Below, piece by piece: positions 45,339-54,799 of a DNA stretch of 64,000 bases (its first letter is position 1; each line of letters begins with the position of its first letter). The position numbers and the translations under genes were made by a program. This DNA comes from Serpentinicella alkaliphila (GTDB lineage: Bacteria; Bacillota; Clostridia; Peptostreptococcales; Natronincolaceae), in assembly GCF_018141405.1 (NCBI RefSeq), contig NZ_CP058648.1, positions 2,418,502 to 2,482,501 of the forward strand, written 5' to 3'. The notes below the pieces were generated by a model, which had not been told where the DNA came from, searched no databases, and saw only the letters and a program-made list of their open reading frames with translations.

Positions 45339-46589
45339 ATGGCCAATATGAGAGAAGATGCTTTAAAGATTATAAATGATTCAATAGAATCTGTTTTACC
45401 TGAGGCATCCGTAATGAAGGCTTTAGAAAACAAAAAATTTGATGGAAACATTGTAGTAGTTGCCATCGGAAAAGCAGCATGGAATATGGCTGATGCAACT
45501 AGAAAGGCTATCGGAGATTCAATTACTAAAGGTATTATTGTTACAAAATATGACCATTCAAAGGGGCCGATAGATGGCTTCGAAATTATTGAAGCAGGGC
45601 ATCCTGTGCCTGATGAAAATTCTGTAATAGGAGCTACTAAAGTATTAGAACTAGTAAATAACCTAACGGAAAATGACAATGTCATATTCTTAATATCTGG
45701 AGGAGGTTCAGCAATATTTGAAAAGCCGATGGAAGGTGTTAGTTTAGAGAATATTATGGACATAACTAATCAGTTATTAGGCTGTGGTGCGGATATAGTT
45801 GAGATAAATACAATAAGAAAACATCTTTCAGCAGTTAAGGGAGGGAAGTTTGCTTATCAATGTGGTAAAGCACAAATATTTGCAATAGTCCTTTCTGATG
45901 TTTTAGGGGATAGATTAGATTCAATCGCATCTGGACCAGCATATCCAGATAGTTCCACTTCTCAGGAGGCTTTCAACATTATTGATAGATACAAACTAGA
46001 AGTTTGTGAGGATATTAGAAAAGTATTAAGCATTGAAACACCTAAGGTCGTTAAAAATTGTGAGACAGTAATTACTGGAAGTGTTACAGCCCTATGCGAA
46101 GCTGCTGCTAAAAGTGCTGAGGAGTTAGGCTATAAGCCAGTTATTTTAACATCCACATTAGATTGTGAAGCAAAGGATGCAGGTAAATTTATAGCTTCTC
46201 TAGCACGTGAAATTAAAACTGGAAAACATGCTTTTATTACACCTCCTTGTGCTGTTATTGCTGGTGGAGAAACAGTTGTTAAGCTGAGAGGTAAAGGAAA
46301 AGGCGGAAGAAATCAAGAATTGGCTTTATCCGCAGCCCTTGGTATAAAGGGCCTTGAAGATGTAGTTATTTTTTCTATTGGTTCAGATGGAACAGATGGT
46401 CCAACGGATGCTGCTGGTGGAATGGTAGATGGATTTTCTGTAGATAGGATTAAACAGTCAAGGGTAGAGCCAGAGGTCTATTTAGATAATAATGACTCTT
46501 ATAACGCATTAAAAGTTAGTGGCGATTTAATTATTACAGGATCTACTGGAACTAATGTAAATGATGTCGTTGTCTTATTGTGTAAATAA
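45339..46589 (+). CDS. glycerate 2-kinase (MOFRL / GckA-TtuD family)
   Basis: The product is 416 residues from ATG 45339 (GAAGGTAGG upstream; the frame is open from TTG 45321). Conserved blocks are VVAIGKAAWNMADA, EAGHPVPDENS, FLISGGGSAIFEKP, the HLSAVKGGKFA segment, and the C-terminal MOFRL-domain stretch GRNQELALSAALGI followed by SIGSDGTDGPTDAAGG. The enzyme phosphorylates D-glycerate to 2-phosphoglycerate. The following two genes encode reductases acting around glycerate, hydroxypyruvate and tartronate semialdehyde, which fits well. Confidence 0.92.
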   Translation: MANMREDALKIINDSIESVLPEASVMKALENKKFDGNIVVVAIGKAAWNMADATRKAIGDSITKGIIVTKYDHSKGPIDGFEIIEAGHPVPDENSVIGATKVLELVNNLTENDNVIFLISGGGSAIFEKPMEGVSLENIMDITNQLLGCGADIVEINTIRKHLSAVKGGKFAYQCGKAQIFAIVLSDVLGDRLDSIASGPAYPDSSTSQEAFNIIDRYKLEVCEDIRKVLSIETPKVVKNCETVITGSVTALCEAAAKSAEELGYKPVILTSTLDCEAKDAGKFIASLAREIKTGKHAFITPPCAVIAGGETVVKLRGKGKGGRNQELALSAALGIKGLEDVVIFSIGSDGTDGPTDAAGGMVDGFSVDRIKQSRVEPEVYLDNNDSYNALKVSGDLIITGSTGTNVNDVVVLLCK

Positions 46590-46605
46590 GTTAGAGGGTG
46601 GGATA

Positions 46606-47589
46606 ATGGAAAATAAAAAAAGGCCTAAAGTGTATGTAACTAGAGAGTTACCGATTGATACATTAAATGCTATACGTGATCGATGTGATGTTGACATGAA
46701 CACAAATTATAAATCAATGCTCAAAGATGAATTAATTGAAAAACTAAAAAATTATGATGCATTGTTAGTAGTTGGTACAAGGATAGATGAGGAGATATGT
46801 GCTGCAATTAAAGATAAGTGTAAAATAATTGCTAATTATGGGGTTGGCTATGACAATATAGAAGTAGAAGCTGCCACAAAGCACGGTATATATGTTACTA
46901 ATAATCCTGATCGAGTAACTGATGCTACTGCTGATTTAGCCTGGACCCTATTACTATCAACAGCGAGACGAATAATTGAATGCGATAGATATGTTAGATC
47001 AGGTGAAAAAAGCTGGGGACCAAACTTATTAATCGGGAGCCAGGTTAGCGGTAAAACATTAGGTATTATTGGGGCAGGTAGAATTGGTACTGCTGTTGGT
47101 AAAAGGGCTAAGGGCTTTGATATGAAAATAATTTACACAAGTACGAAACCTAATAAAGAATTTGAAAATTTAACTGGTGGTATTTTTATGGATAAAGAGC
47201 AGTTATTAAAAGAGGCTGACTTCATATCAATACATACACCACTGTTACCATCTACATTTCATTTATTAGGGGAAAATGAGTTCAAATTAATGAAAAAAAC
47301 TGCAATAGTTATAAATGCATCCAGAGGGAAGGTTGTAGATGAGAAGGCTTTAGTAGCTGCACTTCTTAATAAGGATATAGCTGGGGCTGGACTAGATGTT
47401 TTTGAAAAAGAACCTTATTTACAGGAGGGACTTGATGAATTAAATAATGTTGTATTAACACCTCATATAGGTACTTCTACGATCGATACCAGATTTTCTA
47501 TGGCCGAAGGATGCGCATTAAATATATTTGCTGCACTAGAAGGTAAAACACCACCAAACTGTGTAAATCCTGAGGTTAGTATAAACTAG
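46606..47589 (+). CDS. NAD-dependent 2-hydroxyacid dehydrogenase (glyoxylate/hydroxypyruvate reductase type)
   Basis: The product is 327 residues from ATG 46606, with GAGGGTGGG upstream, 16 bp after the kinase stop. The NAD-binding motif is LGIIGAGRIGTAVGKRA. The catalytic Arg, Glu and His are in NASRGKVVDEKAL, DVFEKEPYL, and LTPHIGTST. The sequence ANYGVGYDNIEVEAATKHGI is typical of GyaR/GhrB-type D-isomer-specific enzymes. It probably interconverts hydroxypyruvate or glyoxylate with glycerate or glycolate beside the glycerate kinase. Confidence 0.9.
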   Translation: MENKKRPKVYVTRELPIDTLNAIRDRCDVDMNTNYKSMLKDELIEKLKNYDALLVVGTRIDEEICAAIKDKCKIIANYGVGYDNIEVEAATKHGIYVTNNPDRVTDATADLAWTLLLSTARRIIECDRYVRSGEKSWGPNLLIGSQVSGKTLGIIGAGRIGTAVGKRAKGFDMKIIYTSTKPNKEFENLTGGIFMDKEQLLKEADFISIHTPLLPSTFHLLGENEFKLMKKTAIVINASRGKVVDEKALVAALLNKDIAGAGLDVFEKEPYLQEGLDELNNVVLTPHIGTSTIDTRFSMAEGCALNIFAALEGKTPPNCVNPEVSIN

Positions 47590-47602
47590 GGAGTTGATTT
47601 GT

Positions 47603-48484
47603 ATGAAAATTGGATTTATAGGACTTGGAATTATGGGAAAGCCGATGGCTAAAAACCTAATTAAAGGTGGATATAGCTTGGTTGTATTAAATCGGAATAA
47701 GGCAGTAGAAGAACTAAAGGCCCTCGGTGCTGAAACAGCAACAACCAGTGCAGAACTGGCGAGTAAATGTGATGTCATTATTACAATGTTACCTAACTCC
47801 CCGGAAGTTAAGGAAGTAGTCTTAGGAGAAGAAGGAGTAATAGAGGGGGCCAAGTTTGGTTCAGTTGTTATAGATATGAGTTCAATAGCGCCATTAAGTA
47901 GTAGAGAAATATATGCTGAGTTAGCTAAAAAAGGTGTAGAGTTTTTAGATGCTCCAGTGAGTGGTGGGGAACCTAAGGCCATTGAAGGTACTTTAGCTGT
48001 TATGGTTGGTGGTAAAAAGGAGATATTTGATAAATATTATGATATTATGAAAACCATGGCTACATCCGTAGTGTATGTAGGAGAGAGTGGTGCTGGTAAT
48101 ATAGCCAAACTTTGTAATCAAATAGTTGTGGCAATTAATATTTCAGCTGTTTCTGAAGCTCTAGTTTTTGCTAAAAAATCAGGTGTAGATCCTCAACTTG
48201 TATATAGGGCTATTAGAGGTGGCTTAGCTGGAAGCACTGTAATGGATGCAAAGGCCCCAATGATTATGGATAGAAACTTTAAACCTGGATTTAGAACTAA
48301 TTTACATATTAAAGATTTAAATAATGTAATTGAAACCTCCCATGAAGTTGGTGTCCCACTACCGCTTACATCTCAAGTTATGGAAATAATGCAAGCTATA
48401 AAGATAGATGGTTGTGGAACTGAAGATCACTCAAGTATTGTTAAATTTTATGAAAAGATAGCTAATGTTAAGGTTACTAGATAA
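47603..48484 (+). CDS. garR: 2-hydroxy-3-oxopropionate (tartronate semialdehyde) reductase
   Basis: The start is ATG 47603 after GGGAGTTG; the frame is open from 47594. The 293-residue beta-hydroxyacid dehydrogenase has the Rossmann motif GFIGLGIMGKPMAKNL, the substrate loop DAPVSGGEPKAIEGTLAVM, and the catalytic Lys in GNIAKLCNQ. The family includes tartronate semialdehyde and 3-hydroxyisobutyrate reductases. Co-occurrence with glycerate kinase makes tartronate semialdehyde the likely substrate, yielding D-glycerate. A terminator follows. Confidence 0.88.
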   Translation: MKIGFIGLGIMGKPMAKNLIKGGYSLVVLNRNKAVEELKALGAETATTSAELASKCDVIITMLPNSPEVKEVVLGEEGVIEGAKFGSVVIDMSSIAPLSSREIYAELAKKGVEFLDAPVSGGEPKAIEGTLAVMVGGKKEIFDKYYDIMKTMATSVVYVGESGAGNIAKLCNQIVVAINISAVSEALVFAKKSGVDPQLVYRAIRGGLAGSTVMDAKAPMIMDRNFKPGFRTNLHIKDLNNVIETSHEVGVPLPLTSQVMEIMQAIKIDGCGTEDHSSIVKFYEKIANVKVTR

Positions 48485-48532
48485 AATTAGATAGTATTAT
48501 ATTAAAGTAAGTAAGAAATATTATAAAGTATA

Positions 48533-48569
48533 TCCGCAAACATTAAATGAGTGTTTGTGGATTTTTTTT
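48533..48569 (+). terminator. terminator of the glycerate operon
   Basis: TCCGCAAACA (48533-48542) pairs with TGTTTGTGGA (48552-48561), with one G-U pair, and runs into eight T. Confidence 0.9.
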
Positions 48570-48847
48570 AAAATAGCTTATGACTATAAGAAGTTAATTT
48601 TGTACTAGCGGGGCTTGGGATATTGAATTTTTAAATAAGAAGAGATATAGTCAAATTGGGATTATAAGGAAAGTATTCTGTGTTTAGGAACAATCGTGTG
48701 GTTATAAGGTTTAGAGTACATATGGAGGGGAGGTTTGTTTAAAATATATTATTCGGCTCTTCAGCAGGAAATCTGTAAAATATAGTTCTAAATAATTTCT
48801 ATCAACAAAGGTCTATATTTCTATGTTAAATCATCTTTTAAAGTCAT

Positions 48848-49504
<657 letters not shown>

Positions 49505-49542
49505 AACATATATTTCAATGAGTGTATTATCTAAATGATATT

Positions 49543-49580
49543 AAAAGGAGAACAACTTATGTTTCGGATGTTCTTCTTTT
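49543..49580 (+). terminator. terminator after the flavoprotein remnant
   Basis: AAAAGGAGAACA (49543-49554) pairs with TGTTCTTCTTTT (49569-49580), a 12-bp stem with one G-U pair. It is probably the original terminator of the decayed gene. Confidence 0.75.
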
Positions 49581-49801
49581 ATTCAGAATACGGCATAAAC
49601 AATGTTAATAGATAAGTGAGTAAGAGTATTGTTGATACTAGACTTTAAATAAAGCTTAAAAAATTTAGTATAGATTAATTATTTGAAGGATGTCAAGTAA
49701 TATAGCTTGTATTAATTAAGTAATATATACTATAATAAATGACAATTAACCATCAATAGTTAAATATTTGGTTTCAGTATATATGGGAAGGATTGAAAAC
49801 G

Positions 49802-50764
49802 ATGGGCATCTTTTTATTTATCCTAATTAATAATATAATTCCTATTTCAATTTTAGTAATAATAGGCTATACGATGAATCGAAAGTTTGATTTAAATATT
49901 AATACAATGAGTAAACTGAATTTTTATTTATTTGTACCATCTTTCACATTTGTAAATCTATACACTACTAAAATACCTAGAGAAATGAGTAAAGTAATAC
50001 TCTCTGCATTTATAATACTATTTATAAATTGGGCTTTAGTTACTACAATTTCAAAATTTAGAGGCCATAGTGAAGGTTTTAGGGGTGCTTTTGCGAACTC
50101 AGTATTATTCTTCAATGCAGGAAATATTGGGGTTCCTCTAATAACCTTGGTGTTTAGCAGTCCACCATTTATAATTAATGGGGAGACTCCTTACTTAAGT
50201 TTAGCTTTAACAACACAAATAATGATATTAGTTACACAAAACATTACTTCTAACACAGTTGGGTTTTTAAATGCAGGCTGTGAAAACACCCAGTGGAAGG
50301 AAAGTATATCAAAAGTTTTAAAAATGCCTACGATATACGCTGTTTTGATAGCTCTGATTTTGAAGTACTTATCCATTGATATAACCCAATCTATTATATG
50401 GCCACCATTAAATTACTCACGAAATGCATTAGTGCCTGTGGCGCTACTAAGTTTAGGTGTACAATTGTCGAAGACTAAATTTGATATTAGAGATATAGAA
50501 GTTTATTTAGCAGTATTTTCTAGACTTATAATAGGGCCCTTACTAGCAATCATTCTTATTTTACTATTCAAAATTGATGGGATCGTAGCTCAGGTTTTTG
50601 TAATAGCTTTAGCTTTGCCAACATCAGTAAATAGTGCGTTAATAGCTGTGGAGTACGATAATTTTCCTAACTTTTCATCTCAAGTAGTAATGGTATCTAC
50701 AATATTTAGTGCTATTAGCCTTGTAGCAATTATATATATGGCCAGAGTAGTATTTCCAATCTAA
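49802..50764 (+). CDS. AEC family transporter (auxin efflux carrier type)
   Basis: The product is 320 residues from ATG 49802, with GGGAAGGA about nine bases upstream (TTG 49793 would abut the ribosome site). Ten hydrophobic segments are arranged as two five-helix repeats. Characteristic AEC elements are LNFYLFVPSFTFVNLY in the first half, the NSVLFFNAGNIGVPLI crossing motif, and the C-terminal FVIALALPTSVNSALIA. Bacterial members export malate, malonate or other organic anions. The neighbouring flavoprotein remnant hints at organic-acid use. Confidence 0.88.
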   Translation: MGIFLFILINNIIPISILVIIGYTMNRKFDLNINTMSKLNFYLFVPSFTFVNLYTTKIPREMSKVILSAFIILFINWALVTTISKFRGHSEGFRGAFANSVLFFNAGNIGVPLITLVFSSPPFIINGETPYLSLALTTQIMILVTQNITSNTVGFLNAGCENTQWKESISKVLKMPTIYAVLIALILKYLSIDITQSIIWPPLNYSRNALVPVALLSLGVQLSKTKFDIRDIEVYLAVFSRLIIGPLLAIILILLFKIDGIVAQVFVIALALPTSVNSALIAVEYDNFPNFSSQVVMVSTIFSAISLVAIIYMARVVFPI

Positions 50765-50831
50765 TTTAATAAAATAATAAAAATCCATTTTGGATAGAAT
50801 AAATAGACAGAAACTTTAAGGAAGTGGCTAT

Positions 50832-51539
50832 ATGGATTATTCAAAGTTAACGTTTAGGATTGTATCAGTTATGGGTTTATTATTATTTTTGGTTTTAATT
50901 ACTGGTAGAAGAAAGATAAGTGAGCTTCCAGTGTTTGATTTTTTAACTATGGTTGTATTAGGAAATGTAGTTGGTGCGGATATTGCAGATCCGAAGATAC
51001 CACAACTACCAACTGCCTATGCAGTTCTTTTAATAATAGGAATTCAATATTATATAAGTAAATATATAATTAAAAATAGAAAGTTTGGTAAGCTATTAAC
51101 TTTTGGACCGACAGTAATAATTCAAAATGGCGAGTTTATTAAAGAAAATATGAAAAGAGTAAGATATTCAATAGAAAATGTTTTAATGTTACTTAGAGAA
51201 AAGGAAGTATTTGATATAAATGAGGTAGAGTTTGCTATTATAGAGGATAATGGTGCACTAAGTGTTTTAAAAAAGTCTCAGTACATACCATTAACACCTA
51301 ACCAAATGAGTATGAGGACAAAACATAGAGGTATAAATGTACCTGTAATTAAAGAAGGGAACATTTTTGAAGATAATTTACAATTACTAAATCTAAATAG
51401 ATTTTGGCTAGAAAAGGAGCTCGCTAAGAATAACATTTCTGATATTAATAAGGTACTATATGCTGATATAAATCCTGACGGAAAGCTATATATCTCAAAG
51501 GGTGAAAACACAGACGACTTCACAAAAGTAATTCAGTGA
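50832..51539 (+). CDS. DUF421 (YetF-like) membrane protein
   Basis: The 235-residue protein has three transmembrane helices, including VLITGRRKISELPVFDFLTMVVLGNVVG, the hallmark of the DUF421/YetF family. A cytoplasmic beta-rich domain follows, starting FGPTVIIQNGEFIKENMKRVRYS. The family is common in spore formers and of unknown function, sometimes sitting next to DUF1657 genes, one of which is encoded 1.3 kb away here. Its 3' end overlaps the convergent CLC gene by seven bases. Confidence 0.85.
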   Translation: MDYSKLTFRIVSVMGLLLFLVLITGRRKISELPVFDFLTMVVLGNVVGADIADPKIPQLPTAYAVLLIIGIQYYISKYIIKNRKFGKLLTFGPTVIIQNGEFIKENMKRVRYSIENVLMLLREKEVFDINEVEFAIIEDNGALSVLKKSQYIPLTPNQMSMRTKHRGINVPVIKEGNIFEDNLQLLNLNRFWLEKELAKNNISDINKVLYADINPDGKLYISKGENTDDFTKVIQ

Positions 51540-52855
51540 CTATCTGGGTTTTCCTTCTTGTTCTCAACATTTGTAATCGTTTCTCCATCAGGAATATTGA
51601 ATAATCTGCTCTTAGGAGAGTATATCTTTTGTGCTCCGTAAATACCATGGTTACCAGAAAAAATATAACTTACTAGACAGGCTATAAAAAAGTATGTCTT
51701 ACCTTTACCATTAAACATTTCTAGACTAAATAGAAAACATGAAATAGGTGTATTTGCCGCGCCACAAAAAACTGCTATTAATCCTACTCCTGCTAAAAAG
51801 GAAGCAGGTAAATTTATAAAGTTAGACAAAGTATTTCCTAATGTTGCACCTATAAAGAATAGGGGTATAACCTCTCCACCACGAAATCCAAATCCCATTG
51901 TAATAGCAGTAAAAATAATTTTAGCTAAAAATGCAAAAGTCGGCACATCACTTTTGAAGGCCTCTTCAACCATTGGTAAGCCCCGTCCTAAATAGTCTCT
52001 AGTACCAGTTATATAAACTAAAGCTACAAGTATAATTCCGCCTACAACTCCCCTTAATACTAAATCCTGATTTAAATATTTGTCTGATAGTCTTTTTATT
52101 TCATGTCTTATTTGACTATATAATACGCTGGCCAAACTAAAAATTATTGAAACCAGGGCAACTTGAATGAGTGTAGTAGAAGTAATCGCAGGTATATTTT
52201 CAAATAAGAAGTGATCGTGTTTAACACCCCATGCAGTTGATACTAGATGGCCAACTAAGCTAGCAACAAAACAGGGCACAATGGCTTCGTATTTCATTTT
52301 TCCTAGTGCAACTACCTCCATACCAAAAACTGTACCAGCTAAAGGGGCACCAAAGGCTGACCCGAAGCCACCACTAATTCCGCTAATTATTAAAATTCTT
52401 CTATCGATTTTGTTTATTTTAAATAAACGATTTACTCCTTCAGAAATACTAGCTCCCATCTGGATAGCAGCTCCCTCCCTACCAGTAGAACCGCCTAGTA
52501 AGTGGGAAATAAATGTACAAATAAATACTATCGGACCCATCCTAATTGGTATAGAACCCTGTCCATGGTGAATATGTTCTAATACTAAATCATTACCCCT
52601 ACGGGAGCCCATTCCATAATACTTATATATATAACCGATGATTCCGCCACCAACAGGTAGAAATAAAATTAAGAATGCATTAGCTTCTCTAACATCAGTA
52701 AGAAAATCATTAGTATTTAAAAGTAATGCTGAAGTACTACCAACAATAACTCCAATTAAAGCACCCAAAAAAACCCATTTCAAAAGAGTAGACAGAAAGC
52801 CAATGTATTTTTCTAAAAATGGGGTGTAATATGGTCTATTTTCTGGTTGATTCAA
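51533..52855 (-). CDS. CLC-family anion channel/antiporter, possibly fluoride type
   Basis: The 440-residue CLC protein has about ten to twelve membrane helices. The gating Glu lies in GGSTGREGAAIQMGASI, and the C-terminal half has GFRGGEVIPLFFIGATLGN. That segment resembles the CLC-F subgroup of fluoride/proton antiporters more than ClcA chloride transporters, but the subgroup call is tentative. No fluoride riboswitch was seen upstream. A DUF1657 gene precedes it by 22 bases and is likely in the same transcript. Confidence 0.82.
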   Translation of the reverse strand: MNQPENRPYYTPFLEKYIGFLSTLLKWVFLGALIGVIVGSTSALLLNTNDFLTDVREANAFLILFLPVGGGIIGYIYKYYGMGSRRGNDLVLEHIHHGQGSIPIRMGPIVFICTFISHLLGGSTGREGAAIQMGASISEGVNRLFKINKIDRRILIISGISGGFGSAFGAPLAGTVFGMEVVALGKMKYEAIVPCFVASLVGHLVSTAWGVKHDHFLFENIPAITSTTLIQVALVSIIFSLASVLYSQIRHEIKRLSDKYLNQDLVLRGVVGGIILVALVYITGTRDYLGRGLPMVEEAFKSDVPTFAFLAKIIFTAITMGFGFRGGEVIPLFFIGATLGNTLSNFINLPASFLAGVGLIAVFCGAANTPISCFLFSLEMFNGKGKTYFFIACLVSYIFSGNHGIYGAQKIYSPKSRLFNIPDGETITNVENKKENPDSH

Positions 52856-52877
52856 ATGCTCTCCTCCTATAGTAGGA

Positions 52878-53081
52878 TTATTGTTTATTTAATTCATTGT
52901 TTTGTTTTAAGTATTTTAGCCTATCATTTAAAAACTGAATATGTTGTTTAATGTCACTTTTCATTGAGTTGAATGTATCTTTTGCCTCTTGTTCTTCAGT
53001 GGAGCTAGCCATCAAGGAATAATTACCCATAGTTGCTTCACAAAGAGCTATAAGTTTTTCTAAATCCGCTTGAACTGTCAT
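52878..53081 (-). CDS. DUF1657 small helical protein
   Basis: The 67-residue protein starts TVQADLEKLIALCEATMGNYSL, the DUF1657 pattern, and is entirely helical. GATGAGGTGAT lies before the ATG. Related genes in spore formers accompany spoVA or DUF421 genes; here a CLC gene follows and a DUF421 gene is nearby. The function is unknown. Confidence 0.82.
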   Translation of the reverse strand: MTVQADLEKLIALCEATMGNYSLMASSTEEQEAKDTFNSMKSDIKQHIQFLNDRLKYLKQNNELNKQ

Positions 53082-53184
53082 AACATCACCTCATCTCTCA
53101 AAAATAGTTTTTTCAAAACAAATGATTTTAATTCTATTAGATTAAATTGTAAATTACTATTATTTGAAAATAATAGAAAAAATG

Positions 53185-53213
53185 TTGACGTTTAACTATA
53201 GCAATGATACTAT
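53185..53213 (+). promoter_or_regulatory. promoter ahead of the tandem DUF3793 genes
   Basis: TTGACG (53185-53190) and TACTAT (53208-53213) are 17 bases apart, about 48 bases before the first DUF3793 start. Confidence 0.6.
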
Positions 53214-53260
53214 ATAATAAATGATAAATATTATCAACGCGCGGAGTGGAGGAATATGGT

Positions 53261-53848
53261 ATGTCAACAAACTGCTATTGTCATTTACAAGATAAATCTC
53301 AATTTAATAAGTGGATTGTAGAACAGTTAGGTCCAGTGATATTAGGGGCAAAGCCAGCGGAAATAATGAGTTTTCCATCTTATAATAAAATAGATAATTT
53401 CGAAGAGCTAGTAGAACAATTATTTAATTTAAGTAAGGTAATTAGATTTAAGATCTTTTATCCACCTAATGGATGCATGAAAATATTATTTTATAATAGT
53501 AAAACCTTAGATAGCACCTTAAGGGATATTAGAAATCATAAGTTCCTTAGGGGATTAGGATACTCAGAAGAGACTAACTTGGACATTTATTTAGATATCT
53601 TAACTGATAAACTAAAAGAAGGAGATATGCCACATGAAATAGGTATATTTTTAGGGTACCCTTTAAAGGATGTAATTGGTTTTATGGGGCATCCGTCATT
53701 GAAGCTTACGAAAGTAAATAGGTGGAGGGTTTATGGTAATCCTGAGCTATCTGACATAGTTTGTGAAAGAATCTTGAAAGCAAAAAGTGATATTATAGAA
53801 CAACTAAAAACTATAGATCCAAATGTGATAGTTGAACTAGCTTCATAA
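53261..53848 (+). CDS. DUF3793 family protein, first of a tandem pair
   Basis: The start is ATG 53261 with GGAGG eight bases upstream. The 195-residue protein has the DUF3793 pattern: an N-terminal LGPVILGAKPAEIMSF, a middle RFKIFYPPNGCMKILFYNS, and the highly conserved PHEIGIFLGYPLKDVIGFMGH, then KVNRWRVYGNPE. The family is frequent in anaerobic Firmicutes, and its biochemical role is unknown. Its neighbour is a clear paralogue, about half identical by eye. A weak hairpin (53885-53915) lies between them. Confidence 0.85.
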   Translation: MSTNCYCHLQDKSQFNKWIVEQLGPVILGAKPAEIMSFPSYNKIDNFEELVEQLFNLSKVIRFKIFYPPNGCMKILFYNSKTLDSTLRDIRNHKFLRGLGYSEETNLDIYLDILTDKLKEGDMPHEIGIFLGYPLKDVIGFMGHPSLKLTKVNRWRVYGNPELSDIVCERILKAKSDIIEQLKTIDPNVIVELAS

Positions 53849-54064
53849 AATACTAAAAAACTTAATAATGCTAACAAAATACACAAAACTCATATCTTAT
53901 TTAGGTATGGGTTTTCATGTTTCTAAAACTTTATTGAAATAACAAAATCTATATAAAAAAAAGATTCTGTTAACTAGAAAATAATTCTATATTAAAGAAC
54001 ATATAATTTACCAAATAAATAGTTCATTAATTAGATTTAATGGATAATAATATTGGGGGAGAAT

Positions 54065-54724
54065 ATGAATTTGGCTAATTGTTATTGCAATCTCAAAGAT
54101 AAGACTAAATATAATAAGTGGATTGTAGAACAACTAGGACCCGTATTGTTAGGGGTAAAACCTGCAGAAATACTTAGTTTTCCTACTTATAATAGTTTGA
54201 ATGACTTTCAGGAGTTAATTGATATGTTATTTAAAATAAATAATCAAGTTGGATTCGTAGTAATTTATCCACCTGAAGCTTGCATGAAAATCCTATTCTA
54301 TAACAGAAAAATACTCGATGAAACCTTAATGGACAATAGAGTAATAAAGTTCTTAAGAAAAATTGGCTATCCAGAAAACTACAGTTTAAATAACTATTTA
54401 AATCTTTTAACAAATAAGCTAAGAGATGGTGAAATGCCTCACGAAATAGGTGTATTTTTAGGGTATCCACTTAAGGATGTAATCGGGTTTATTGGTCACC
54501 CATCCTTAAAACTGACTAAAGTAAATAGATGGAGAGTTTATGGTCACACAAAGGTATCTGATGTGATTAGTCAGCGTATATTAGCTGCAAAAAAGCAAAT
54601 AAAAGAACAATTAAATAGATTTGATTGTGATAAAGCTAAAGAAAACTATTCGATAGATGAAAAATATAATATAGCTCATTATGAATACTACTTAATATTG
54701 TTAGCTTATTTCCTTTTCAACTAA
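54065..54724 (+). CDS. DUF3793 family protein, second of a tandem pair
   Basis: The start is ATG 54065 with GGGGGAG upstream. The 219-residue protein is a paralogue of the preceding gene: NCYCNLKDKTKYNKWIVEQL, PHEIGVFLGYPLKDVIGFIGH, and KVNRWRVYGHTK align directly. It carries an extra tail of about 25 residues ending in a hydrophobic YYLILLAYFLFN, which the first copy lacks and which could anchor it to a membrane or partner. The 200-bp spacer suggests separate expression or a processed transcript. Confidence 0.85.
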   Translation: MNLANCYCNLKDKTKYNKWIVEQLGPVLLGVKPAEILSFPTYNSLNDFQELIDMLFKINNQVGFVVIYPPEACMKILFYNRKILDETLMDNRVIKFLRKIGYPENYSLNNYLNLLTNKLRDGEMPHEIGVFLGYPLKDVIGFIGHPSLKLTKVNRWRVYGHTKVSDVISQRILAAKKQIKEQLNRFDCDKAKENYSIDEKYNIAHYEYYLILLAYFLFN

Positions 54725-54799
54725 GAGTTATATTGTTTTTAAGTTAGTAATTATGATGTATAATGGAAGTAGTAGCATGTTATGGAAATGGAGATTAAG

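Noticed and set aside
52856..53260. Possible fluoride riboswitch upstream of the CLC/DUF1657 genes
   Set aside because: None of the conserved crcB-motif blocks could be found by eye on either strand.
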